Source: Aselliscus stoliczkanus
Taxonomy: Eukaryota > Chordata > Mammalia > Chiroptera > Hipposideridae
NCBI GenBank assembly: GCA_033961575.1
Contig: CM066728.1
Location: forward strand, 184,158,174 to 184,222,173
Length of the DNA: 64,000 bases
Reading direction: 5' to 3'
Position 1 is the stretch's first letter. Every line of letters starts with the position of its first letter. Below are positions 22,971-33,435 of this stretch, in pieces. The notes beneath the pieces were generated by a model. That model saw only the letters and a list, made by a program, of their open reading frames with translations. It did no database searches and had not been told where the DNA came from. The translations under genes were made by a program, and so were the position numbers.

Positions 22971-22972
<2 letters not shown>
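22416..22972 (+). mobile_element. Mariner internal-deletion derivative, about 557 bp
   Basis: The left end is GGCTGACAATTAGGTTTGTG and the right end is TTAATTGTCAGACC. The interior jumps from the 5' end to TGATATCAGAGG and the C-terminal transposase half, the same join as at 6282 and 11047. It is the best-preserved of the three short copies. No TA duplication is visible because CA and GT arrays replace the flanks. Confidence 0.93.
22447..22860 (+). pseudogene. Mariner transposase C-terminal half, 137-codon open frame
   Basis: The frame stays open from the deletion join to the end of the transposase (stop at 22858-22860). It contains HHNNALAH, then after 34 residues the third catalytic Asp in DPND, followed by the LKGRHLDDIQDIKGNT block and the NCFEGW tail. 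The residue in the second catalytic position is Asn, and the first catalytic Asp with all N-terminal DNA-binding helices is deleted. The product could not catalyse transposition. The long open frame probably reflects youth rather than selection. Confidence 0.88.
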
Positions 22973-23009
<37 letters not shown>

Positions 23010-23022
23010 TGTGTGTGTGTGT
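22973..23022. repeat. (GT)n microsatellite abutting mariner end
   Basis: About 25 GT units with one TATG interruption, directly following the right mariner end. It is the reverse complement of the left array at 22364. Confidence 0.98.
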
Positions 23023-23023
23023 A

Positions 23024-23262
23024 CTGCAGAGGGTGCCCAAAAAATGTACACACATCTTAAGAAAGGAAAACTCTATTAAAATTTTAATATTCAATATATA
23101 CCAATAACAAAAGATGAATATAAGTAATGTTTGACTTCTGCAATTACAAGAGGTGCTCAAAGTGGTAATCTCAGCATCCAGACACTTCTGATTATGGCGA
23201 ACTACTGCTTGGTTAACATTGACCAAAGTGCCCACTTGTATGCATGTTTTTGGCACCGTCAA
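23024..23262 (-). mobile_element. MITE related to the one at 15284, about 239 bp
   Basis: Ends AGGGTGCCCAAAAAATGTAC and GCATGTTTTTGGCACCGTC are inverted, with TA at 23022-23023 and 23263-23264. The left half matches the MITE at 15284. The extra right half, read on the minus strand near 23150-23190, gives CLDAE and, after a one-base shift, DYHFEHLL followed by a stop, which looks like a transposase C-terminus. I therefore regard it as a less-deleted derivative of an unidentified Tc1/mariner element, minus strand. Confidence 0.75.
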
Positions 23263-23264
23263 TA

Positions 23265-24804
23265 CATATATATTATGCTCTGAAAGTCTGTCTCCAATTA
23301 TTTTCCTAGCTCCTCTTGCTACGTTTCCAACATATCATTCACCTCAAGCCCTCACTGTTTTTATGATGGAGCAGCTCATCTAGTTCTGATGAAAACTGAT
23401 ATAATCTCATTGAACTTTAGATCTGACATACTTGTTTGAATCAGGTGGTAGAATGCAGGTTTATTTTCCAGAAGTTCCATGAACAATATTACCTTGTTTC
23501 AATGGTTCTGATTAACTTAAAGTCATATCATGGTGCACAGTTAACAGAATGCTCAGATGGGCCCAGGCCTAGGATACCTGCTCCATTCCTCATCTATAGG
23601 TTGAAGTGGCTGCAGGTGGGAGAAAGGGTGTTGCCCACAGAAAAATGGGTGGTGCAGTTGTCAGAAGAAGAGAGAGAAAATGAGAGACAGCTAATGCTAA
23701 ACAAACAAACAAACAAAACCCTCATTTTTAACTAATCCCAATCTCTAGGTGGAAATTTTTTTTCTGTTATTTCATTAGTTTTGCAACAAAACTTAAACAG
23801 TGTTTTGTCAAACTATAAACTTGACTTTGATTAAAATTTCATGACTTTTGAATTATTTGTGCTTTTAATAATAGTGCCAGGTATGGGAAATTTATGTGGC
23901 AAGATGAAATATTCCTGAGATATTTCTTTCAACTAAAAAAACTCACATTTTGTTTGTGTCAAACCTCAGCCTTCATGAAAGGCTATACCTGCTATCCAAC
24001 TTCATAATTCAGATTGAGACACTTTTAATTTATCTTCCCCTTGCATGTTCTGCAACTGCACTATCAAATGAGGCCAGCTGGCTACTGATACAATTTTTGG
24101 ATCTAGATACCTCCTCTCATTATCAAAATATTTCATCTTTTGCAGTGCCCTTACTTCTGAAAGAAGTCATTTGAATATATATTTTTTAGGATGAACATTT
24201 GCAAAGATCTTGGTTGAATTTCTACAAGAGAAGAGTTTATAATATTTATTTTGATTAGAAATTAAAAGAATTGCTTCTAGTCAAAAATTGTGCACAAGAT
24301 TATGAACCAGCTTTCCTCTGCCTTTCACGCCCCAAAATGTGTGCCCTCTCTCGACCAGAAAAATCCCACCACATTAATAGTCAAAACCAGTGGCAAGAGA
24401 GTTTCACACCTGATTATGTAAAGCACAGAATGAATAGAGAAACAAATAGTCTTCTAAATGTGGTCTAGATGTGGAAAGACGGTAGAGTGCCTAGCATTCA
24501 CACAATATTGAATGAATTAGAACAGAATTTGTGTCACTGTGTCACTTTTGTCCACTCTACTTATTTTTAGAGACACACATATTTAGAATATTTAGAAACA
24601 TTATAATAATTTTTAAAACTAAATCCAATTTTAAAATTGATTTCCAACGATATTGTCATCTTTTATCTTTTATGTTATTCTTTTCTCCTGGGTCTGCTGC
24701 TATATGACTATATTTGTTCAGGATCTCTGCTTGCTGGAAACCTCTTTTCCATACCTTCACCATTGTTATTTCAAGAACTCAGCTGATACTACTGTCTCTA
24801 TAAT
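23265..24804. other. Unique sequence, nothing recognised
   Basis: No gene or named repeat. A 99-codon frame at 23436-23735 and shorter ones show no domain motif. Confidence 0.35.
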
Positions 24805-25330
24805 CTTAACATTGTGGGAAGTGGGAAGTTCCCCTCTTTTGGTTCTTTTGGTTAATCAAAAAATTAAAATGACATAAGACAGATAATAGGAGAAAATCCT
24901 TTGTATTACATACATACAGGGAATCTGTACAAACAGGGAAGATTCCAAAAGATGGGCAAAATGAGGTATACATATCTTTCTAGGCTAAGGAGAAGGTAGA
25001 GGTCTGGTACTTCAAAGAGAAGTAAGGTAGTTCACAGGAAGGTAAAAAATATTTAATGTTTGGTAAACAAATGGGACAGCAGCAAGGACTTTGATCAAAT
25101 GGGCCTTGCTAGATTCATCCTTTTCTATCACACCTAATTCATATTATACTGTAATGATATATGGTGATAGCTCTCTTTCTGGAGCAGTTCCTCTATGTAA
25201 ATTATTTTAGGTAGTTAGGGGAAAAGGTCAATTGTTCTTCCTGAGTCTTCTGTTTCCTAAAATTGATCAGCCTAAAATAATCCTCAAGTCGAAGAGACAC
25301 ATGTTGGGGTGGCAAATTTTGCTCCTCTGC
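24805..25330 (-). mobile_element. Old LTR, minus strand
   Basis: Read on the minus strand from 25330, AGAGGAGCAAAATTTGCC begins an LTR-like unit. The 16-mer AGGATTATTTTAGGCT (plus-strand complement at 25269-25284) and following words are shared with the plus-strand LTR at 25934. Downstream come accaaacattaaat and tccctgtatgtatgtaatac, which I associate with laurasiatherian ERV LTRs. No intact TG...CA ends or duplication were found, and the family name is uncertain. Confidence 0.6.
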
Positions 25331-25933
25331 AATAGCTTAAAGAATATTATGTGAGCTTTTGTGACCAGGCACGTAGCAATCACTCAGTTAATGGGAATAA
25401 ATAGTCTGCTCTGTCCTTTTTTATGTATTTTCTTTCCTATGGGTTGTCAGCAGGGAAACTGCTCACAGGTTCCAAACAATTTTTATTTTTTTAAACCTTA
25501 AAGCAATTAAAGAAAGAAAGGTCAGTCATTTTTACTCCCTGAAAATTTTACTCCCATAAAATTTTGCTCTGTTACAAATAGCCATATATATTTATGTATG
25601 TATTTACATATATAGACGTATATTAATAATGTACATATTTACATTTAGTGAAAATACATATATACAGAAAGTTGTACTTTTTGTTCATCTCCCATCATTT
25701 TTTTACATGAACATGAATAATCTAGGATTTATATTGAGGTTATGACGTATTGCTCAAAATTGATTATTAGCCACACTGTTAATAGCTGAAAAAAAAAATT
25801 GTCAAAAAAATCTACATAAAATTATATACTATTCATTAGATATGCCTCAAAGACACAAAACAGAATGTTATCCTCCACTGAATATTTGCCTTATTTTCTG
25901 TTAAGCACCAAAAATGAGTATATCATTTCAATT
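25331..25933. other. Spacer between two divergent LTRs
   Basis: AT-rich, including a small MIR-like piece near 25360-25400 (gtgaccaggcacgtagcaat). No retroviral coding sequence visible. Confidence 0.35.
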
Positions 25934-26480
25934 AGAGGGGAGCAGAATTTGTAGCCCCAAAATATTCCTTTTTGGCACAAGGATTATTTTAGGCTAATTA
26001 TTTTTAAGAAACAGCAGACACAGTAGAAGCTCCGAAAAGAGAGAAGTTACCCTTATGGAAGAAAAATTTACATTTATAAAGGGAATCTCCTTAATATGGG
26101 TGTCTCCCTCTCTGTACCAGGAAGCAGAGGATGATCAAGTGTCTAGAGACACTTATCAAAGAAGAAGAGACTTACATCTGTGTAACAACCATACCCTTGT
26201 TTACTGTCCTTTCTCTGGTAACGTCCCATAACTGGCCTTCACCACCCCCAACATCTTTCTTTTGTCTTTAGCAGGAGATGGTATTTAAGGTGGTGGCTCG
26301 AGCTATTTGGGGGTGTTATTCAATTTTCCTGGGTAACATGTATGGAGGAGGTATACATGTTATTAAACTTTTGTCTGTTTTTCTCTTGCTGATCTTTCTT
26401 TTATTCCAGGGGATTCTCAGCCAAGAACCTAGAGGAGTAGAGCTAAAATTATTTTTCCTCCCGTACACAGTCCAACCAAG
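25934..26480 (+). mobile_element. Old LTR, plus strand
   Basis: It starts GAGGGGAGCAGAATTTG and has the 16-mer AGGATTATTTTAGGCT at 25980-25995. It carries a TATA-like gtatttaagg at 26281-26290 and a polyadenylation hexamer ATTAAA at 26362-26367, and ends about TTTTTCCTCCCGTACACA. Order and spacing fit an LTR with U3, R and U5. It belongs to the same family as the minus-strand copy at 24805. The 152-codon frame across 26278-26736 is a chance frame over its U5 and flank. Confidence 0.7.
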
Positions 26481-27824
26481 GACTGAGCTAATTTCAAGTG
26501 GTGTTTCAGATTTTGTTAGAAGAATCAGTTTACTTCTGGATTATCCATTATGTTTACCAAGTCTCCCTCTTTTTGTTTTGGTAAGTGCTAAACTTTTTAA
26601 ATTACTTTTTTATCCTCAGAACTGTGTATCTACTGAAAGATCCACTGAGCTTTTCAACTTTAGGTATAAGATTCCTATTCTTTGTGTTGTGCATTTTATG
26701 AATAGCAAATTATTTCTAGACAGTGAGCCTGTCTAGTTTTATGCTTTCCTTCTCTTTGGGATTTAGGACACCCTATCCTTCTTCCTTTATCAGGCTAGAA
26801 CGTCATTGTTTTCCTACTTGGATCCATTAAATTGCCTAAAGGTGGTTTCTTTCCTCTTGGCAGCCACCCTTTGCTGAGCATCTTAGACTGGCATTTCCTG
26901 CAGCCTAAGAGGGAAATGCCCTGAGGGGAAAAGTGACAAAGGCAATATTGAATTTTGTTCAATGACCGCTTCTTCCCAGGAATTTGGCCTCTCAAATTTG
27001 ATTACCTATGAAGCGCATTAATGCTTATAAACAGTTTTTTTAAAATTTGTATTTCATTCAACATTTCTAGGTCTTCTCAGAGTCCTAATCTACTAAAATC
27101 TATTCCATTATAGCCAGAAGTCCCCATATTTTAAAATATATATTTTATTTTAAACGTGTGTGTGTGCGTGTGTGTATGTGTGTGTGTGTGAGTGTGTGAA
27201 GTATTAAGCCTATATTTCTTTCCATTAAGCTTTCCATTTCTAATCATATCTGCTTAGTAAAGACATACACAATTTAGGAAGGAAGTATATCTTTGGATTG
27301 CATGGATAAATAAAATAAACTTTTAGCTTTGGAAACATTGGCTACATTACAAGTAGATATGAATATTTTTAAAAAGCATAAACGCTGTAAATATGTGGTA
27401 AACATCTTAGTTGTTTACCCAATAGCCACCTGCCCCACTCCTTAGTTTGTGTCAGTAGAAGCAAAACCCTCTGGTTTTGATCAGTTATTGAGTGTCCACG
27501 TGTCTTAGCAGGTGTCTACAGCTTGAATGGGTGAAATTTCATGAAGTTCAGCCATACTCAGTAACTCTATTTCCCTTGCCAATGATCGGATTACAAATAA
27601 ACATGTAATGCAATTCTGGGTGAGGAGATATACTGGAAAGCTTATTTTTTTGCTTTAGGGTTGTTTTCTCTTCTTTTAAAGGATACATGAAGTTTAGATG
27701 CTATTCTAACCTTCTTCAGGTTTGGGGGTAGTTTTGTTTGAAAATGTAATTTCTGGAGATTTTAGTAGAATTCACATTCAGAAGCCCCAGGGGTGAGGGA
27801 GAAACCAGCATGCTACATGTCAGA
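26481..27824. other. Unique sequence with a (GT)n tract
   Basis: No gene or interspersed repeat recognised, apart from the GT-rich tract at 27156-27198. Confidence 0.35.
27156..27198. repeat. (GT)n microsatellite, imperfect
   Basis: GT units with CG, TA and AG interruptions. Confidence 0.95.
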
Positions 27825-27837
27825 ATAGTAAGCTGGA

Positions 27838-28297
27838 GGGCCAGCCAAGTGGCACGTTGGTTAAGAGCTGGCTTGGGACGCCAACGGCCCCAGTTCGGAT
27901 CCTACATGAGGGCCAGTGACACTGCCCTCTACAGCTAAGATGGTGAACAACAGCTACACCTGGAACTGGGCTGCTGTGAGTCCCCGGGACGGCATAGCCA
28001 CAGCCCCTGCTGCAGTGGGCTGCCATAGGCTACAGTGCATGGCCAGCAGCCAGCATGAGTGGCCGGCAGCCGGCATGAGCTGCCAAGAGCCACTGTGAGC
28101 GGCTGTCCAGAGGCCGATGACCGATCTGCCTCACCCGAAAAGCGCAATGATGATACTAACATGGGCCAGGAAAGCGACATCCTCCACAACTAGACTGAAG
28201 AACAAAGGGACAGCAACTTGTCTGTTTCCCTTCCCTGATTCCCCAGTGCCGTTTCCCTCCCCCAATTCCCAATAAAATCTTAAAAAAAAAAAAAAGT
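27838..28297 (+). mobile_element. Long tRNA-derived SINE, about 460 bp
   Basis: The tRNA-like head (GGGCCAGCCAAGTGGCACG) and gagggccagtgacactgccc block match the short SINEs. A GC-rich body then contains short repeats of the gccagcagccagcatgag type, and the 3' end is CCCAATAAAATCTTAAAA. The target duplication ATAGTAAGCTGGA lies at 27825-27837 and 28298-28310. The same body is found reversed at 42466. All long frames within it come from this GC-rich body. Confidence 0.93.
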
Positions 28298-28458
28298 ATA
28301 GTAAGCTGGAAGCAGCTGGCATTCATGAAAATTTAAGTGAATTATTGAGGTAACTTGTCCTTGATTCAGAGTCCATCATTGGGCTTCAGAGTAAGTGAGA
28401 TAATGTGACCTTGTTGTATAATCCACTTTAAATTATGTCACTTAAAGTCAAAAGTACT

Positions 28459-29096
28459 TTTTTTTTTAAATATTTTATTGGGGAATTGAGGGAGGGTAAC
28501 AGTGTTGGGGAATTAGGGAAGGGGACCAGCCAAGTTGTTGTTCTTCAGTCTTTGTTGTGGAGGGCACCAGTCGCCATCTGGCTTCCTGTCGGCAGCTCAT
28601 GGCCTCTAAGTTCAAGGTGCTGTGTTCAATCTTAGTTGTGGGTGGGCATAGCCACCATCCCATACGGGAACTGAACCAACAGCCTTGTTGTTAAGAGCAC
28701 GCGCTGTATCCACTGAGCCATCCAGGTGGCAGCTCAGCTTAAGGTGCTGAGTTCAATCTTAGTTGCGGGTGGATGTAGCTACCATCCCATGTGGGAGTCA
28801 AACGTGGCAGCCTTGTTGTTAAGAGCCCATACCCTATCCACTGAGCCATCTGGGTGGCAGCTAAGCTGAAGGTGCTGAGTTCAATCTTTTTAGTTGCAGG
28901 TAGGCGTAGCCCACCATTGAACAGGCAATCTTGTTGTTACACCAGCTGAGCCATCCTGCCACCTGTTGGCAGCTCAGCGTCAGCTCAGCTAGGGCGCAGC
29001 ATTCACTGGCCTATGTGGGAATCAAACCGGTGACCTTGTTGCTCAGAGCACATGTTTCAAGCCAACTCTTAACCAATTGAGCCACCTGGCAGGCCC
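28459..29096 (-). mobile_element. Compound SINE with four tRNA-like heads, about 640 bp
   Basis: On the minus strand a full head (29095 to about 28979) is followed by three further tRNA-like modules ending near 28867, 28740 and 28609. Each module has an A-box-like GGCTCAG(T/C)(T/G)G word and most a ttcgattccc-like B box. The common SINE 3' end (reverse of gattttattgggg...) and tail follow. CAAAAGTA(C/T)T flanks both sides near 28449 and 29097. Module spacing is about 115-130 bp. No open frame. Confidence 0.88.
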
Positions 29097-29104
29097 CAAA
29101 AGTA

Positions 29105-32100
29105 TTCTAACTTTTATAGGGGTATCTAGGGATACCATATTATTATTCTCATATTTGTATTTATTTCATTAAAAAAAAAACAAAAAAAACTAAATTCAGA
29201 GTTATAAAATGAGACTACTATTTTCAGCTCAATTTACTATTAAGAGTGAAAAATTAGTTAAGGTTGCCATTTGTCTTTTGGCAGGCTTCTCTTTACCCTG
29301 ACCCCTTGAAACTTCCCTGTTTTGAGTTCTCTAGACATTGCTTTGTTTCTAGATGCTTTGTTTCTAAGGTTAATGTCTTATGTCTTTGCTCATGTGTCTG
29401 TCTCACCTGAATTTCTCTAGTTGGACCTCGTCACCTCCACCTGTGAAAATGTTACATTTGTTCAATGTCCATATCTCCATATCAAATGCCTTCTCAATAA
29501 TGAAGTTGTTGTTTTTTTTTACTTTGCTCAATAAAACTGTATTTTCTGTCCCCCAATTTATCATAGCATTTCTTTTTGTACCTTTCTTATGCCTATTATT
29601 ATATTTTGCTTTATATTTTACTCTGAGTTTACATTGCTCTGAGTTTACATTTACAAAGACCACCTCATGTATACAGCGAGATCCTTGAAAAGAGAAAGGT
29701 TTTTCATTCTGTTGTATCAACAGTTCCTGGTGCATGTTAGGTACCTAATAAGTATTTATCACATGAATGTTATTAGATAGGTGATTTAGAAATAAAGTTA
29801 TTTCAGAGACTCTCTCCCTTCAGATCCTTACCTAGAAAATTTTACATTGCAGATATATCTGAGAGTAGTTGCCCTTTGGATCCAATTAATGTTTAGCTTT
29901 TGCTTGCAAGAACAATTCAGTCCTGAAAGTAGTATAAGCCATAAAAATGAGATACAAAAATTAACTTTAAAAAATTCATTTTCCCTGTAAGAGGAAAATA
30001 GGTGGAAAAATAAATGAAGTTAGCATTCTTACTCCTCTCCCAGCATAGATCTTAAGGCACTCTGGATGAGTTTGCAAGATTAACATGCTAGAATTTCACA
30101 TAAGAATTGTTCATAGTTCCATGGGTGAATTTAAACTTAATTCAGAAATATCATAAAATAATTTAATTTCCTGAAAATGAACACAAGCATTGTGAGGATT
30201 AGAATGAAAAATACCCACCAATTTCCAGGAAGTATTTGCTGACATCAACCTTGCTGTATACAAATATTCTGCAATTCAGTATACACTCGTTACTTTTCTA
30301 TTAGAGTGCTGAGTTTAATTTTTTGTCCACATATTGAGAATGTATCATCTCTTAATTTAGAGAAGAAGATGCTTCTGGGACTACTCTCTCTGAATAGCTT
30401 TATTCCAAAGGAGACACATTCCATGTGCTTTGAGATTCACAATCTTATTCCCACTTAGCAGTAACAGATACAAACCAAGTCCAGTGGAATCTAAAATACA
30501 ACAACAACAAAAATGAATTTTGGGACCTGGAAAGTTATTCAATTCAGTCCTCTAATTCCTTGAGTAATCATGATGAAGATATGAATTCTTAATATGTATC
30601 AAGTGCATACTGTGTCTCAGGTATCATGCATAGTACTTAGCATGTCATTAATATCTCACTGAAGATCATAGGTACAATCATGGAAAATAAGCTCTGTACC
30701 CTTGCTTTTATCACTCTTGAAAACAAAGAGCAGGAAAAGATTAAGATCACTCATGGTTTCCAGTCATCCTCTAACCTTCATTTTTTACTACAGATCATTT
30801 TATACCTATAAAAATGGGGGAAAATAAGTCCACAGCATAAATTATACATTATATTTTAATTGATGTGCCTACTGATAGTATTCAGTCATCAGGACTTAAA
30901 ATATGATTAAAATTCTTGAATGGAAGTGCTTTTCCTTATTTTGAATTTATTATATTCAGTATCATCAAATTTGTACTAGATTTTTTTTTCATTTACATTG
31001 TCTACATGATTAACTAAATCACTAGCCCTTCAGGTAATAAAAATAAATAAATGTAAGTAAATAATAATACAATTGAAAATGGCTTCTTAAGTGATATAAT
31101 GGAAATGCAATGAAATGAGTGGAACAGTTTGACTTAGTCTTTGCAATGAGTTACATAAATGTAACTGACTCTAAGTTTCAGCTTCCTCATATGTAAAATG
31201 AAGGGGATTGGATCCCATTTTCTCCATCCTATTAATTGAAATTACTCTGTGGTACTAGGGAAGAAAAACAAAGAAACCAATTTTTCCTAAGACTTAAACA
31301 AAGTTGAACATGTCAATGTTGATTTCTCCTGAATATTGTGACGCAGGGAAAGAAAAGTAATTTAGTTTTGGCTATTTCCCTTCTGGTGTAAAATCGATAT
31401 TTTACACTTATAATCAAAGGAAACTTGGTACACTTGGTCTCAAAAATAGATTGTAAATAAATCCAGATATATTGAAAGAACAAGCCATTGAATGATACTA
31501 GACCTTTGTTGATTCTTGCTCCCTATCATTCAACAATAATGCTCTAATAAACACTAGAAAGGAAGTTCATGGGAGTTTTTGCAAAAGTGAGAAAACTTTG
31601 CCTTTTAGTGCAAAACAAAATGGTCTACTAAGTCACTACATCTATGAATAATGACATCTTGTGAGCCGCATAACCAATACACTGAGCCATTCAAGAATCT
31701 GTGACAATGGGACAGTCCAACTTTAGAATTGTCTTCTCTCTTTTCATAGACTTAGTGGGAAAACTCTACTCTCTGTAGCTCCTAAGGGGATAAAGTTATG
31801 CATCAAAGGTGTGGCTAATCATTCTTCCTTTTGGTTTTGTAAATCCTTTGGTGTAAAAAAAATAAAGAAAACAGTTTTAAAGACAAAAATCTCTCTATAC
31901 AATTATTTTACATATGCAGAGCTCACAAATCTGTCATTTTTTGTTATTGAAACACTGTGAAAAAAAAAGCAGAGACACGTAAAATATCTCTTGAGTCACA
32001 AAGAGATATCTTGCAAAATGCATACATTAATACTCATTCTAACCAATAAAATATGGATTTTCAGTTCAGACAACATTAAAAGTAATAGCATGCTAGTAAA

Positions 32101-32115
32101 TCAATGCTGGAGGCA
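29105..32115. other. Mostly unique sequence with small MIR pieces
   Basis: No gene recognised. MIR-like words occur near 30580-30660 (gtgcatactgtgtctcaggt, minus) and 31130-31215 (cttcctcatatgtaaaatga, plus). A near-exact 16-17-bp tandem duplication of gctctgagtttacatt lies near 29620-29655. Antisense 110-codon frame 29403-29735 has no motif. Confidence 0.4.
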
Positions 32116-32308
32116 GACTGTTTTATAACATCCATATAGAAATACTTTTTGAGCACTTACTATTTGGCATTTACATACTTTCCTAAGTGCTACATCAACA
32201 CCATGAAATAGAATTATTTTGTGAATTATTACCATGATTTATTATTTATTTCCATTTCATAGATGATGGACCTGAGGTTCAGAAAGGTGATATAACTTAT
32301 CTCAAGTC

Positions 32309-32314
32309 ACACAG
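32309..32314. repeat. LTR target duplication, left copy
   Basis: ACACAG, repeated at 33430-33435. Confidence 0.88.
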
Positions 32315-32435
32315 TGCGGGGGACCAGCCTCCGCGAGTCCAGGAGTTCCCTCAGGTGGAGACGTCGGTGAGGGAAGAAAAGAAAGAAGGGAAAGAGTGGA
32401 GACACCGGGGGAGTTTCAGAGAAGAAGTGTCACAC

Positions 32436-32441
32436 TTTATT
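32436..32441 (-). promoter_or_regulatory. LTR polyadenylation signal AATAAA
   Basis: AATAAA on the minus strand, 14 bases after the TATA box and about 120 bases before the LTR 3' end. Its closeness to the TATA box implies that it sits in U3 just before the cap site, with a very short R. Confidence 0.75.
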
Positions 32442-32455
32442 GCCACAGCATGTCC

Positions 32456-32463
32456 CTTTTATA
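32456..32463 (-). promoter_or_regulatory. LTR TATA box
   Basis: TATAAAAG on the minus strand within CCCTATAAAAGGGAC. It is the likely core promoter of the retroviral LTR. Confidence 0.75.
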
Positions 32464-33049
32464 GGGATTTTTGACCATTACCTCAATCACAAAACATTTC
32501 ACATGAGTTTGGTGTTTTCTATTTCCCAGGATTTTCACAGTCTTTACTTCCCTGTAATTGTCCTCTCCAGGGTACACTGGCCTATCCTATGTTAAGGATT
32601 CACTTATCTCTACATGTCACCTAAAGAGTGGTTACCATGACTACCTAGCCATTATCCCACATTCCAGCAGCTAGACTCACAGGGCGTATACTTGAGCTAT
32701 TACTAAAAGACTAGCAGTGGCTGAGTTTAGGGTAAAAATGATCTAAAGTCTATTCCTACGTGATTACAATACTTAGTAGCTAAAGGGAGAGTCTTAAACA
32801 TCTTTTACCCTATGGAGGGCTACATATTTACAATAGAGGGTAGCATCTGTTTCTCAGTCAAAGCTTCAGTATCTGTTGCTACAACAATGCATTGGGCAAA
32901 GAATTCAAATAAGCTGTTAATTAACATACCCCATGGTCAGTAAACTGTCTCTTACTGGAACTCTCATGGCCTGGAGACCTTTAATCTCCAAAGAGACTTT
33001 TCACAGCAGTGGCCATAGGCAAGTGAGCTCAAGGACTGATGTTATCATC

Positions 33050-33090
33050 AGTTTCTCACAGGCAGGCTGTCAGTTTCTCACAGACAGGAT
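33050..33090. repeat. Tandem duplication within LTR U3
   Basis: A unit containing cagtttctcacaggcagg occurs twice in tandem, about 20 bp each, in the U3 part of the solo LTR. Duplicated U3 segments are common sites of enhancer change in retroviral LTRs. Confidence 0.7.
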
Positions 33091-33429
33091 TTTGGCCTAT
33101 GTGACCAGAGGTCTGTGCCTCAGTTTCCAAGGGGTTTGAGTCCCCAATATCTCAGTTCAGGGGTTCCCTCGAGCTATAGCCTGGCATGGGTTGTTTCCCT
33201 TTTGGGAAATCATGCCTGTTGTTGGCTTACACAGCCAGCTATCATCAGGGAACCACAGGAACTTGCTATAAATGCAGTGAGTGTATTGTCTCCTATAGAA
33301 GGAAAAGCACATGGGTTCACAGAGGCAGGCGATATTACATGACCAACCATAAGGCAGCACCCCAAACATCCAGTGCTGAGCATGGCACCATGACCTTGTC
33401 AGACACTGGAGGTCTGTCGGCTCTCAACA

Positions 33430-33435
33430 ACACAG
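33430..33435. repeat. LTR target duplication, right copy
   Basis: ACACAG, matching 32309-32314. Confidence 0.88.

Larger units (their letters stand above)
32315..33429 (-). mobile_element. Solo LTR of an endogenous retrovirus (ERV2/ERVK-like), 1,115 bp
   Basis: On the minus strand it begins TGTTGAGAGCCGACAG and ends GGTCCCCCGCA, the canonical TG...CA. The 6-bp duplication ACACAG flanks it at 32309-32314 and 33430-33435; six bases is usual for beta-like (ERV2) integrases. It carries a TATAAAAG box and an AATAAA close downstream. No primer-binding site, polypurine tract, gag, pol or env is present, so the internal part was lost by LTR-LTR recombination. Exact ends and duplication suggest a fairly young insertion. 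Class assignment is by duplication length and promoter layout, not by database match. Confidence 0.9.

Noticed and set aside
24805..26480. A provirus between two LTRs
   Set aside because: The LTRs are in opposite orientation with about 600 bp of non-retroviral sequence between them.
26278..26736. 152-codon open frame, the longest in the window
   Set aside because: It starts inside the 3' part of an LTR and runs into its flank. It is rich in Leu and Phe from T-rich sequence, with no motif, splice context or homology I recognise.
27820..28322. Several 60-84-codon frames on both strands
   Set aside because: They fall within the GC-rich body of one SINE; the same frames appear at 42567-42925 in another copy.
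28600..28980. CRISPR-like spaced repeats
   Set aside because: The repeats are 115-130 bp, diverged and tRNA-like in a mammalian SINE; spacing and context do not fit CRISPR.
28459..29096. Cluster of tRNA genes or pseudogenes
   Set aside because: The tRNA-like modules share a SINE 3' end, tail and one pair of flanking duplications, so they form one retroposon and are not separate tRNA genes.
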